This document shows, in pieces, positions 25,664 to 35,133 of a stretch of 64,000 nt of DNA. This stretch comes from Siccirubricoccus sp. G192 (GTDB lineage: Bacteria; Pseudomonadota; Alphaproteobacteria; Acetobacterales; Acetobacteraceae). Numbering within the stretch: position 1 is the first letter of the stretch; every line of letters begins with the position of its first letter. A program made the translations under genes and the position numbers. Below the pieces are notes generated by a model. The model was not told the DNA's origin and did no database searches. It was given only the letters and a program-made list of their open reading frames with translations. The DNA lies in contig NZ_JAHREN010000001.1 of the NCBI RefSeq assembly GCF_019084075.1, positions 1,709,501-1,773,500 on the forward strand, given 5' to 3'.

Positions 25664-28420
25664 CTAGCCGTTCTGCGGCTGATATGTCACGCCGGCGATC
25701 GGCTCCAGCCGCGCCGCGCAATATTTGAAGCCGGGGATTCGCCCATCCGGATCGAGCCGCGGATCGGTCAGCAGATTCGCCGCCGCCTCGCGATAGGCGA
25801 AGGGGATGAACAGCAGATCCTCCGACATGCCGGGGTCTGCCCGCAACCGCAGCGTCACCGCGCCCCGCCGCGTCACCACCCGTGCCGCGCCGCCGGGCGC
25901 CAGGCCGAACCGCGCCAGCGTTGCCGGTGCGACGGAGACGGTGGGTGCCGGCTCCAGCGCATCCAGCACGCCGGCGCGGCGCGTCATGGCGCCGGTATGC
26001 CAGTGCTCCAGCTCGCGCCCGGTGGTGAGCACGAAGGGGAAATGCGCATCCGGTGCCTCGCCTGGGCTGGTGACGCCGGCAGGCACGAGCTGCGCGCGGC
26101 CGCTGGCGGTGGGGAAGCTCTCGGCGAAGACGATCGCCGCGCCCGGCGCATCCGGCGCCGCGCAGGGATAAGTGACGCTGTCCTCGCGCTCCAGGCGTTC
26201 CCAGGTGATGTTGGCGAGGCTCGGCATGGCCTGCCCCATCTCGGCGAAGACCTCGCGCGGATGCGTATAGTGCCAGTCCAGGCCAAGCCCGCGCGCCATC
26301 GCCTGGATGATCGCCAGGTCCTGCCGCGCCTCGCCGGGCGGCGTCACGGCGGCGCGGCCCATCTGCACCTGGCGGTTGGTATTGGTGACGGTGCCGTCCT
26401 TCTCCGGCCAGGCGGAGGCGGGCAGCACCACATCCGCCAGCGCCGCGGTCTCGGTAAGGAACAGGTCCTGCACCACCAGATGTTCCAGCCCCGCCAGCGC
26501 CGCCCGCGCATGTGCGAGATCGGGGTCGGACATCGCCGGGTTCTCGCCCATGATGTACATGCCGCGAATGGCGCCACGCTCTGCGGCCTGCAGGATCTCC
26601 ACCACCGTCAGGCCCGGCGCGGGGTCGAGCACGGCGCCCCAGAGCGCCTCCATCCGGGCGCGCGCTGCCGCGTCGTCGGTATGCTGGTAGTCCGGCAGCA
26701 TCATCGGGATCAGCCCGGCATCCGAGGCGCCCTGCACGTTGTTCTGGCCGCGCAGCGGATGCAGCCCGGTGCCCGGCCGCCCGACCTGGCCGCAGAGCAG
26801 GGCGAGCGCGATCAGCGCCCGCGCATTGTCGGTGCCATGCACGGATTGGCTGACACCCATGCCCCAAAGCACCAGCGCCGCGCCGGCCCCGGCAAAGAGC
26901 CGCGCGACACGGCGGATCTGCTCCGGCGCCACGCCGCAGAGCGGCGCCATCACCTCCGGCGTGGCCTCGGCGACATGCGCGGCGATGGCGGCGAAACCAT
27001 CCAGCCGCGCGGCCACGAATTGCCGGTCGTACAGCCCCTCGGCGACCACCACATGCAGCAGCGCGTTCAGCAGCGCCACATCCTGGCCCGGCGCGAAGCG
27101 CACCACCTCCTGTGCGAAGCGGTCGAGGCCGTTGCCGCGCGGGTCCATGACGATGAGCGAGGCGCCGCGCGCCGCGGCCTCCTTCAGGTAGGTGGCGGCG
27201 ACCGGGTGGTTCTCGGTGGGCCGGGCGCCGATCACCAGGATCACATCGGCCTCGCGCGCCGCCATGAAGGGCGCGGTCACGGCGCCGCTGCCGATCCCCT
27301 CCAGCAGCGCCGCCACGCTCGCGGCGTGGCAGAGCCGGGTGCAGTGGTCGACATTGTTGGTGCCGAAGCCGGTGCGCACCAGCTTCTGGAACAGGTAGGC
27401 TTCCTCGTTGGAGCCCTTGGCGGAACCGAATCCCGCCAGCGCATTCGGCCCCTGGCGGTCGCGGATGCGCGCCAGCCCGCCGGCGGCCAAGGCCAGCGCC
27501 TCCTCCCAATCGGCCTCGCGGAATTTCGCACGTGCCCGCGCCGGATCGAGGCAATCCGCCGGGTCCTTGGGGGCGATCCGCACCAGTGGCCGGGTCAGCC
27601 GGTCCGGGTGGCGCAGGTAGTCGAAGCCGAAACGGCCCTTCACGCAGAGCCGCCCCTGGTTCGAGGGGCCGTCGCGCCCCACCACCTCGGCGATCGCACC
27701 CTCGCGCACCCGGAATTCCACCTGGCAACCGACGCCGCAATAGGGGCAAACGCTCGGCACCCGCGTCTCCGGCGCGGTGCCGCGGTGGCCGGCCGCGTCC
27801 AGCACGGATTTCGGCAGCAGCGCGCCGGTCGGGCAGGCCTGCACGCATTCGCCGCAGGCGACGCAGCTTGAGGCGCCCATCGGGTCCGCCAGGTCGAAGA
27901 CCACCTGCGTCGCCATGCCGCGCGCCGCCATGCCGATGACATCGTTGTGCTGCACCTCGCGGCAGGCGCGTTCGCACAAGCCGCATTGGATGCAGGCATC
28001 GAGCTGCACCGCCATTGCGGGATGCGAGAGGTCGGGCGCCGGCCGCGCCGCCTCCGGCGCGAAGCGCGAGACGGTGACGCCGAGCCGCGCCGCCCAGCCC
28101 GCGAAGCCGCCCGTGGCATCGCGCGGCGCCGCATCGGCCAGCAGCAGCTCGAAGATCATGCGCCGGGTGGCCTGGGCGCGGGCGCTGCTCTCGCTCCGCA
28201 CCACCATGCCCTCGCGCGGCGCGCGGATGCAGGCGGCGGCGAGCACCCTTTCGCCCTCGATCTCCACCATGCAGGCGCGGCAATTGCCGTCCGGGCGGTA
28301 GCCCGGGCGGGGCAGGTGGCAGAGATGCGGGATCGCCACGCCGGCGCGCTGCGCCGCGCTCCAGATGCTCTCGCCCGGCGCCGCCGTGACGGCCGCGCCA
28401 TCCAGCGTAAAGTGGATCAC
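25664..28420 (-). CDS. fdhA: NAD-dependent formate dehydrogenase, catalytic alpha subunit
   Basis: 918 residues from a GTG at 28420 that overlaps the beta-subunit stop. The N-terminal [2Fe-2S] domain has CHLPRPGYRPDGNCRACMVE. Two [4Fe-4S] motifs follow (CIQCGLCERACREVQ and CVACGECVQACPTGALL). The molybdopterin domain opens with CPYCGVGCQVEFRV and GRLCVKGRFGFDYL. The active-site metal ligand is a cysteine in DHCTRLCHAASV, not selenocysteine. ENPAMSDPD, WPEKDGTVTNTNRQVQMG and EHWHTGAMTRR are typical of FdhF/FdhA. It oxidises formate to CO2 in the cytosol. The two-subunit plan resembles Methylobacterium Fdh1. No FdhD or Mo-cofactor genes are in the window. Confidence 0.93.
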   Translation of the reverse strand: MIHFTLDGAAVTAAPGESIWSAAQRAGVAIPHLCHLPRPGYRPDGNCRACMVEIEGERVLAAACIRAPREGMVVRSESSARAQATRRMIFELLLADAAPRDATGGFAGWAARLGVTVSRFAPEAARPAPDLSHPAMAVQLDACIQCGLCERACREVQHNDVIGMAARGMATQVVFDLADPMGASSCVACGECVQACPTGALLPKSVLDAAGHRGTAPETRVPSVCPYCGVGCQVEFRVREGAIAEVVGRDGPSNQGRLCVKGRFGFDYLRHPDRLTRPLVRIAPKDPADCLDPARARAKFREADWEEALALAAGGLARIRDRQGPNALAGFGSAKGSNEEAYLFQKLVRTGFGTNNVDHCTRLCHAASVAALLEGIGSGAVTAPFMAAREADVILVIGARPTENHPVAATYLKEAAARGASLIVMDPRGNGLDRFAQEVVRFAPGQDVALLNALLHVVVAEGLYDRQFVAARLDGFAAIAAHVAEATPEVMAPLCGVAPEQIRRVARLFAGAGAALVLWGMGVSQSVHGTDNARALIALALLCGQVGRPGTGLHPLRGQNNVQGASDAGLIPMMLPDYQHTDDAAARARMEALWGAVLDPAPGLTVVEILQAAERGAIRGMYIMGENPAMSDPDLAHARAALAGLEHLVVQDLFLTETAALADVVLPASAWPEKDGTVTNTNRQVQMGRAAVTPPGEARQDLAIIQAMARGLGLDWHYTHPREVFAEMGQAMPSLANITWERLEREDSVTYPCAAPDAPGAAIVFAESFPTASGRAQLVPAGVTSPGEAPDAHFPFVLTTGRELEHWHTGAMTRRAGVLDALEPAPTVSVAPATLARFGLAPGGAARVVTRRGAVTLRLRADPGMSEDLLFIPFAYREAAANLLTDPRLDPDGRIPGFKYCAARLEPIAGVTYQPQNG

Positions 28421-30072
28421 GGCACCGCCTCCGGGAAGTGGCGCAGCAGCGAGCGCACCGGATTCATCGCCGCCTGGCCGAGGCCGCAGATCGAGCCATC
28501 CGCCATGGCCCCCGCCAATTCCTCCAGCAGGGCGCGGTCCCAGCGCGGCGCCGCCAGCAGCCCCACCGCCTTGGCGGTGCCGACGCGGCAGGGCGTGCAC
28601 TGACCGCAGCTTTCGTCGCGAAAGAAGCGCAGCAGGTTGCGCGCCGCCGCGGGCAGGTCGTCCTGGTCCGACAGCACCACCACCGCGCCGGAGCCGGTGA
28701 AGCTGCCGAACTGCTCCAGCGTGCCGAAATCCAGCGGCAGATCGGCCATGGAAGCCGGCAGGATGCCACCCGAGGCGCCACCCGGCAGGTAGGCGGCGAA
28801 ACGGTGCCCCGGCGCCATGCCGCCGCAGAATTCCTCGATGAGTTCCGCCGCCGTGATGCCGGCGGGCGCCAGCACCACCCCCGGCCGCCGCACCCGCCCG
28901 GAGACGCTGAGCAGCCGCATCCCGACGCGCCCGCGCCGCCCGGTGGCGGCGAATCGCGCCGCGCCTTCCGGCGTGCCGAGCAGTTCCGGCAGCCACCACA
29001 GCGTCTCGACATTGTGGATCAGCGTGGGCAGGCCAAACAAACCCGCCTCGCCCGGGAAGGGTGGCTTGTGGCGAGGCCAGCCGCGCCGTCCCTCCAGGCT
29101 TTCCAGCAGCGCGGTTTCCTCGCCGCAGATATAGGCCCCGGCGCCGCGCCGCAGATGCACCGGCATGCGCGCCAGCCCGGAGGCCTCCAGCGCCGCGATC
29201 TCCTGCCGCAGCATGGCGTGCAGCGGCGCGTATTCGTCGCGGAGGTAGATCCAGCAGGCCGCCGCGCCGATCGCCTCCGCCGCCAGCAGCATGCCCTCCA
29301 GGACCTGACGCGGCCCGGTTTCCAGGCAGTGGCGGTCCTTGAAGGTGCCGGGCTCGCCCTCATCGGCATTCACCACCAGGTGGCGCGGCGCCGGCTGCGC
29401 CAGCACCAGCCGCCACTTGCGCGCGGCCGGGAAACCGGCCCCGCCCATGCCGCGCAACCCGGTCTGCTCCAGTCGCGCCAGCATGGTGGCGGCGGAAAGC
29501 CTGCCCGCCTGCACCGCCCGGAGCACGGCATAATCGCCGGGGGCGGCGAGGTCGGGAGATGGCGGCACGCCCTCCGCCAGCGCCTGCGCCACCGCCGCCG
29601 AGGTTGCGTGTTCCAGCAGCCCATGGCCAAGCGCGCAGGCGGGCGCATGGTGGCAGGCGCCCATGCAGGGGGCGCGCAACACCCGCAGGCCGGCCGGTGG
29701 CGCCGCCTGCAATTCCGCCAGCAATGCGTCCGCCCCGGCCATGGCGCAGGGCAGCCCGTCGCAGATGCGGATCGTCAGCGGCGGGGGCTGCGGCGCGGCA
29801 TTCTCCAGCACCTCGAAATGCGCGTAGAAGCTGGCGACCTCGAAGACCTCGACCGGCGCCAGGCGCAGCAGCGCGGCCAGCGCCACCAGATGCCGGGCGC
29901 GCAGCGCGCCATGGGCATCCTGCAAGGCGTGCAGATGCTCGATCAGCAGGTCCCGCCGCAGGGGCAGCGCGCCAAGCGCCGCCTGCACGTCCGCAAGCGC
30001 CTCGGGCTCGGCGCTGCGGCCGCGTGGCCCCGTGCGGGGCCGGCGCTCCCGTGGCGCCGCCGCCTCGTTCAT
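28417..30072 (-). CDS. fdhB: Formate dehydrogenase beta subunit, NuoE-NuoF fusion
   Basis: 551 residues carrying two modules. Residues about 20-165 form a thioredoxin-like [2Fe-2S] NuoE/HoxE domain (VEVFEVASFYAHFE, then CDGLPCAMAG and CMGACHHAPAC). The rest is NuoF-like: GLRGMGGAGFPAARKWRL (FMN site), NADEGEPGTFKDRHCLE, RGAGAYICGEETALLESLEG, and the [4Fe-4S] ligands in DESCGQCTPCRVGTAK plus SICGLGQAA. It passes electrons from the alpha subunit to NAD+. The fused layout is known from soluble NAD-dependent formate dehydrogenases. Overlap with fdhA (GTGA) means coupled translation. Confidence 0.93.
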   Translation of the reverse strand: MNEAAAPRERRPRTGPRGRSAEPEALADVQAALGALPLRRDLLIEHLHALQDAHGALRARHLVALAALLRLAPVEVFEVASFYAHFEVLENAAPQPPPLTIRICDGLPCAMAGADALLAELQAAPPAGLRVLRAPCMGACHHAPACALGHGLLEHATSAAVAQALAEGVPPSPDLAAPGDYAVLRAVQAGRLSAATMLARLEQTGLRGMGGAGFPAARKWRLVLAQPAPRHLVVNADEGEPGTFKDRHCLETGPRQVLEGMLLAAEAIGAAACWIYLRDEYAPLHAMLRQEIAALEASGLARMPVHLRRGAGAYICGEETALLESLEGRRGWPRHKPPFPGEAGLFGLPTLIHNVETLWWLPELLGTPEGAARFAATGRRGRVGMRLLSVSGRVRRPGVVLAPAGITAAELIEEFCGGMAPGHRFAAYLPGGASGGILPASMADLPLDFGTLEQFGSFTGSGAVVVLSDQDDLPAAARNLLRFFRDESCGQCTPCRVGTAKAVGLLAAPRWDRALLEELAGAMADGSICGLGQAAMNPVRSLLRHFPEAVP

Positions 30073-30184
30073 GGCGTTCCTTCAGCGCCGTTTCCCGGCG
30101 CATTTCCCTGGACGCTACACTTGGGCAGATGCGGGCCGCGGGCAAGATGCGGCGCGCGGACCGCATCGAAGCCCCTGCGTCACA

Positions 30185-32314
30185 TCACCCGGCGCCGCAG
30201 CGCACCAGCCCATCCACCGCAAGGCAGCCCCAGGGGCCGGCGATGAGCGGGTTGATCTCCGCCTCCTGCAATCGCTCCCCGGCGCCGGCGGCAAGCTGCG
30301 AGAAGGCGGCGACCGCCTGCGCCACCGCCACCACATCCGCCTTGGGGGCGCCGCGGAAGCCATCCAGCAGCGGGAAACCCTTCAGGCTGCGGAGCATCTC
30401 CATGGCGCGTTCCGGCGTCACCGGCGCCAGGTCCAGCGCCACGTCGCGCCAAAGCTCCGCCTGCACGCCGCCGGTGCCGACCAGCACCATGGGGCCGAAT
30501 TGCGGGTCCCGCCGGGCGCCAAGGATCAGCTCCACGCCTTTCGGTGCCATGCGCTGGACCAGCACGCCATCCACGCGGGCCTTTGGCGCGTGCTGCCGCA
30601 CGGAGTCCATGATGCCCTGGAATCCGTTCCGCACCGCCGCCGCATCGGCGAGGTTGAGCTTCACGCCGCCGACTTCCGTCTTGTGCGCGATATCCGGGCT
30701 GTCGAGCTTCAGCACCACGGGGAAACCGAGCGCGGCAGCGGCCTCGGCGGCAGCCTCGGCGGTGGCGGCGCGGCGTTCCTCCACCACGGGCACGCCGATC
30801 CGGGCGAACAGCGCCTTGGCCTCGGCCTCCATCAGCACCGCCTCGCCGGCGGGCAGCGAGGCCACGGCTTCTGCTATGCCCGGCGGTGCGGCGGCCTCCG
30901 GCATCGGCTTCGCCTCCGCATGGTCCAGCCAGAGGCGGATGGCATTCATCAGCCGCCGCATGCTGCGGAAGAGCGGCAGTTCCGGCGCCGAATCCGCGGC
31001 GACCGCGCCGGGGCCCTCCAACTGTTCCGGGATCCAGGCGATGCAGATCGGCTTGCCGTGCTTGCGGGCATGCGGCCGCATCGATTCCATCCGCACCTGC
31101 GTGGAGGCATGATGCGAATAGACCACCGGCATGACGATGACGCCGTATTGCTCATCCGCCAGCATCGCATCCATGCAGGTGTCGAAGCTGGCCGGGTTGC
31201 TCGCCACCTGCGCGGTGAGGTCGCAGGGGTTGCGCGGCGCGCCGAAATCCGGGATCGCGGCGCGCAGCACCGCCTCGGTCGCCGGGGCGGGCTGCGGCAT
31301 GTCTAGGCCGAGCGCCTCCGCATGGTCGGCCGCCATGATGCCGGCGCCGCCGGAAGGCGTCACGATGGCAACGCCCCGTGCCTTGGGCGACGGCGACTTG
31401 GCGAAGAGGCCGGCGGTTTCCAGCAGCGCGTCGAAATCCTCGACCTCGATCATGCCGGCGCGCCGGAAGGCCGCGGTCCATGCCGCGGCGCTGCCGGCGA
31501 GCGAGCCGGTATGGGAAACCGCCGCCGCCGCCCCGGCCTCGCCCCGGCCGAGCTTCAGCACCACGATCGGCTTGCCGGCCTTGCGCGCCGCCTCGCCCAG
31601 CAGCGCCAGGCGCCCGGCATCGCGCAGCCCCTCCACCGCCAGCGCCACGCTGCGGCATTCCGGCATGGCGAGCTGATAGGCCGCCAGGTCGCAGACATCG
31701 AGATCGGTGGCATTGCCCACCGTGGTCATGTGGCAGACCGAGAAGCCGCGCTCCGCCGCCTGCATCAGCGCATAGCCGAGCGCGCCGGACTGGCTGGTGA
31801 TGGCGACGCCGCCGGGAGGCGCCGTCAGGCGCGGATATTCCGGCATGAAGGTGACGCCGGCCCGCAGCACGTGGTCCACGATGCCGAGGCAATCCACGCC
31901 CACCAGCGGCAGGCCGAGCGTGCGCGCGGTGTCGCGCAGCACCTCCTCCTCCGCCACGCGGTCCGGAAGCCCGGTCTCGCCATAGCCTGACGCGTAGATG
32001 ATGGCGCCGCCGGCGCCCTTGGCCGCCGCCGCCTGCACCGCCGGCAGCACGCCCTGGCGCGGCACCGCCAGCAACACACAGTCCGGCGCTTCCGGCAGGT
32101 CGGCCAGCGAGGCGAGGCAGGGCCGGCCGTGCAATTCCTGGCCGGCATATTTCGGGTTCACCGCCCAGACCTTGCCCGCGAAATCGCACAGGTTGGTGAC
32201 GGTGCGCGCGCCGAAGCCGGTGGGCTCGGCGGAGACGCCGACCACCGCGACGCTGCGGGGCGAGAGCAGCCGGCGCAGCGCCGCCGGGTTGCGCAGGGCT
32301 TCCGGCGCGCTCAT
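30185..32314 (-). CDS. ADP-forming acyl-CoA synthetase (acetate-CoA ligase family)
   Basis: 709 residues fusing alpha and beta parts. The N-terminal CoA-binding domain has RSVAVVGVSAEPTGFGARTV and VWAVNPKYAGQELHG. The succinyl-CoA-synthetase-like flavodoxin part has GGVAITSQSGALGYALM and the phosphohistidine motif AVSHTGSLAG. The C-terminal ATP-grasp has LGFPVVLKLDSPDIAHKTEV, GGVKLNL and EAEINPLIAG. It interconverts an acyl-CoA with acid plus ATP; the acid is unknown. I chose ATG 32314 (AGGGGA upstream). It lies divergently from a hydrolase and could recycle its product. Confidence 0.88.
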   Translation of the reverse strand: MSAPEALRNPAALRRLLSPRSVAVVGVSAEPTGFGARTVTNLCDFAGKVWAVNPKYAGQELHGRPCLASLADLPEAPDCVLLAVPRQGVLPAVQAAAAKGAGGAIIYASGYGETGLPDRVAEEEVLRDTARTLGLPLVGVDCLGIVDHVLRAGVTFMPEYPRLTAPPGGVAITSQSGALGYALMQAAERGFSVCHMTTVGNATDLDVCDLAAYQLAMPECRSVALAVEGLRDAGRLALLGEAARKAGKPIVVLKLGRGEAGAAAAVSHTGSLAGSAAAWTAAFRRAGMIEVEDFDALLETAGLFAKSPSPKARGVAIVTPSGGAGIMAADHAEALGLDMPQPAPATEAVLRAAIPDFGAPRNPCDLTAQVASNPASFDTCMDAMLADEQYGVIVMPVVYSHHASTQVRMESMRPHARKHGKPICIAWIPEQLEGPGAVAADSAPELPLFRSMRRLMNAIRLWLDHAEAKPMPEAAAPPGIAEAVASLPAGEAVLMEAEAKALFARIGVPVVEERRAATAEAAAEAAAALGFPVVLKLDSPDIAHKTEVGGVKLNLADAAAVRNGFQGIMDSVRQHAPKARVDGVLVQRMAPKGVELILGARRDPQFGPMVLVGTGGVQAELWRDVALDLAPVTPERAMEMLRSLKGFPLLDGFRGAPKADVVAVAQAVAAFSQLAAGAGERLQEAEINPLIAGPWGCLAVDGLVRCGAG

Positions 32315-32376
32315 CGGCCCGTCCCCTGCCACAGGGTTTCCGGCATCGGGCACGTCATCCGGCGTCCCGTGAAAAG

Positions 32377-32445
32377 CTGCTGTTGCAACCGCCCCTCCCA
32401 AATCCGCACGCATTGGCGCGGGTTCTTGACTGCTGTTGCGACCGC
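32377..32445. promoter_or_regulatory. Paired 16-bp direct repeats in divergent promoter
   Basis: CTGCTGTTGCAACCGC (32377-32392) recurs at 32430-32445 with one mismatch, 53 bp apart. The first contains the palindrome GTTGCAAC. A TTGACT at 32426-32431 overlaps the second. The spacing of about five helical turns suggests an operator pair between the synthetase and hydrolase genes. Confidence 0.45.
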
Positions 32446-32564
32446 GCTGCCGCAGGTCGCGTCCGGGGCAGGGTAACGGCGGCCCATCGGGTGAACAACC
32501 CGGCCCGGTTGCCCGGGCGCACCGCGGGTGCCTAGCATCCGGCCCAATTGGGTTGGAGCGGGAA

Positions 32565-33831
32565 ATGATCCGGGAGGGCGCAGGGCAGGGCTGGCCGGTG
32601 GCGGGCGGGTTCCAGGCGGCCTGGCAGGCGGCAGCGGCCGAGGACTCGGTGCTGCGGCGCTGGGGCCGCCAGGCCAGCCTCCGCTTCGCGCTGGAAAGCT
32701 ACGGCGTGCCGGTGGAATTCGCCTTCGGCGAGGCGGCGCCCGCCCCCGCCTTCACCCTGGCCGCGCCGGCCGCGATCTGGGCGAAAGCCCTGCAGCCGCT
32801 GCCGCCGCGGCACCACCACAGCCTCTTCGCGCTGCGGATGCGGGTGCCGGAATTCCGCATCCTCGGCGCCGAGCTGGCCTTCATGCAGCACTGCCACCTG
32901 GCCCGCCGCGTGCTGGAGATCGGCCGCTGGCTCGCCGCCGGCCACGCCCTGCCGGTGCCGGAGATCCCGCGCCCCGCTTTGGCGGAGCCGGAGCCTGCCG
33001 AGATCCTCGGCCGCTATGTTCCGGTCACGGCGGATGGCACCGCATACCGCATCCATTGCGAAGCGGCGGGCGAGGGGCGCGACCTGCTCTGCCTGCACAC
33101 CGCCGGCGCCGATGGGCGGCAATTCCACCGGTTGATGGCGGATTGCCGCATCACCCGGGACTGGCGCCTGACGGCCTTCGACCTGCCCTGGCATGGCAGG
33201 AGCCCGCCGCCTTCGGGCGCCGCCCCCGGCACCTGGCGGCTGGATACGGAGCGCTATGTGCAACTCATCATGGGCGTGGTCCGGGCCGCCGGGCTGCGGC
33301 GGCCGGTGGTGCTCGGCGCCTCCATGTCGGGGGGAAATCTGCCTGGAACTGGCGCTGCGGCACCCGGAGGAATTCAGCGGCATCATCGCCTGCGAGGCCA
33401 GCGACCATATCCAGGGCCGCCAGGTGGGATGGGCGGATCACGCCCAGGTGAACCAATCCATCTTCGTGCCCGAATGGATCGAAGGGCTGATGGCGCCGCA
33501 CTCCCCCGCCGCCTGCGCCGCCGATATCTGGTGGCACTACAGCCAGGGCGGCCATGCCACCTTCGCCCGGGACATCGAATTCTACTCCGGCGAATGGGAT
33601 GCGCGGGGGCGGGTGCAGCGGATCGACACCACGCGCTGCCCGCTCTTCATGCTGACCGGCGAATACGACTATTCCTGCACGGTGGAGCATTCCGCCGCCA
33701 CCGCCGCCCGGATCGCCGGGGCGCGGTTCCAGCCGATGCCCGGGATGGGGCATTTCCCCTTCGCCGAGAACCCGCCACTCTTCGCCGAATACCTGCTGCC
33801 GATTCTCGCCGCGCTGCGCGGCGCGGGCTGA
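32565..33831 (+). CDS. Alpha/beta hydrolase with extra N-terminal region, frameshifted
   Basis: After correction this is a 421-residue protein. The first 150 or so residues are not hydrolase: LRFALESYGVPVEFAFGEAA, WAKALQPLPPRHHHSLFALR and GAELAFMQHCHLARRVLEIG, reminiscent of a small lipid- or sterol-carrier-like domain but not recognised with confidence. The alpha/beta hydrolase follows: DLLCLHTAGADGRQFHRLM, FDLPWHGRSPP, nucleophile GASMSGEICLELAL, acid GEYDYSC, histidine GMGHFPF. The frame breaks at the G6 run 33329-33334; removing one G restores SGEICLELALRHPEEFSG. It precedes an ABC receptor gene by 26 bp. It probably hydrolyses an ester or amide. Confidence 0.82.
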
Positions 33832-33857
33832 CCGCAAGAAACCTTTGGGAGAGCGAC

Positions 33858-35069
33858 ATGAAACACTGGAAGGCGCTGGCGCTGACCGCGCTGCTTGGCC
33901 TGGCGCCGGCAACCTCGCGGGCGCAGGTCTCGGACGATGTGGTGCGGATCGGCGTGCTGAACGACCAGAGCAGCCTCTATGCCGATATCGGCGGGCAGGG
34001 CTCGGTGGTGGCGGCGCGGTTGGCGGCCGAGGAATTCGGCAACCGCATCCTCGGCCGGCCGATCGAGATCATCTTCGCCGACAACCAGAACCGCGCCGAT
34101 ATCGCCGCCGGCACCGCCCGGCGCTGGATCGACAATGAGCGGGTGGATGTGCTGGCGGATGGCTCCGCCAGTTCCTCGGCGCTGGCGATGCAGGAGGTCT
34201 CGCGCGAGAAGCGGCGGATCTTCCTGGCCTCCGGCCCGGCCTCCTCGGACATCACGGGGAAGTTCTGCAGCCCCTTCGGCTTCCATTTCACCTATGACAC
34301 CTATGCGCTCGCCAATGGCACCGGAAAGGCGCTGACGCAGCAGGGTGGCGACACCTGGTTCTTCATCACCGCCGACTACGCCTTCGGCCATGCGCTGGAA
34401 CGCGACACCGCCGGCTTCGTGCGGGAAGCCGGCGGCCGCGTGCTGGGCGCCGTCCGGCACCCGCTGAACACCGCCGATTTCTCCTCCTTCCTGCTGCAGG
34501 CGCAGGCCTCGCGCGCCAAGGTGGTGGGGCTGGCCAATGCCGGGACGGATTTCGACAACGCGCTGAAGCAGGCCGCCGAATTCGGCCTGGTGCGGGGCGG
34601 CCAGCGCATGGCGGGGCTGCTGGTCTTCATCACCAATATCCACGCCCTGGGCCTGCCGGTGACGCAGGGGCTGGTGGCCACGACCAGCTTCTACTGGGAC
34701 CGCGACGAGCGCACCCGGGAATGGCACCGCCGCTTCGCCGCCGCGCATCAGGGCCGCGCCGCCACCATGGTGCAGGCCGGCACCTATTCCGGCGTGCGCC
34801 ACTACCTGCGCGCGGTGGAGGCCGCCGGCACCGATGATGCCGAGACGGTGGCGGCCATGATGCGCCGCATGCCGGTGCAGGACATGAACAACGACAACGT
34901 GCAGATCCGCGCCGATGGCCGCGTGCTGCACGACATGCTGCTGGTGCAGGCCAAGAAGCCCGAGGAAAGCCGCGGCCCCTGGGACTACTACACGATCCTC
35001 GCCCGCATCCCCGGCGCCGAGGCCTTCCGGCCGCTGAACCAGAGCGAGTGCCCGCTGGTCCGGCGCTGA
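33858..35069 (+). CDS. ABC transporter substrate-binding protein (LivJ-like), orphan
   Basis: 403 residues with a clear signal peptide (MKHWKALALTALLGLAPATSRA). The mature part begins VVRIGVLNDQSSLYADIGGQ, with AARLAAEEFGNRILGRPIEI, ERVDVLADGSASSSALAMQEV and FFITADYAFGHALERDTAGFV. This is the branched-chain-type receptor often found beside hydrolase or amidase genes. No permease or ATPase genes adjoin it, so it either uses a transporter encoded elsewhere or the system at 19.6-24.2 kb. Ligand unknown. Confidence 0.88.
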   Translation: MKHWKALALTALLGLAPATSRAQVSDDVVRIGVLNDQSSLYADIGGQGSVVAARLAAEEFGNRILGRPIEIIFADNQNRADIAAGTARRWIDNERVDVLADGSASSSALAMQEVSREKRRIFLASGPASSDITGKFCSPFGFHFTYDTYALANGTGKALTQQGGDTWFFITADYAFGHALERDTAGFVREAGGRVLGAVRHPLNTADFSSFLLQAQASRAKVVGLANAGTDFDNALKQAAEFGLVRGGQRMAGLLVFITNIHALGLPVTQGLVATTSFYWDRDERTREWHRRFAAAHQGRAATMVQAGTYSGVRHYLRAVEAAGTDDAETVAAMMRRMPVQDMNNDNVQIRADGRVLHDMLLVQAKKPEESRGPWDYYTILARIPGAEAFRPLNQSECPLVRR

Positions 35070-35080
35070 CCTGGCAAGAC

Positions 35081-35107
35081 GGGTGCCGCCAGGGGTTGGC
35101 GGCGCCC
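35081..35107. terminator. Bidirectional hairpin terminator
   Basis: GGGTGCCGCCA (35081-35091) pairs with TGGCGGCGCCC (35097-35107) through 11 bp with one G-T wobble and a 5-base loop. It lies between the convergent ABC receptor gene and pdxJ. Confidence 0.6.
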
Positions 35108-35133
35108 GGTTTCCCGAAGGTTGTCCTGGCGCC

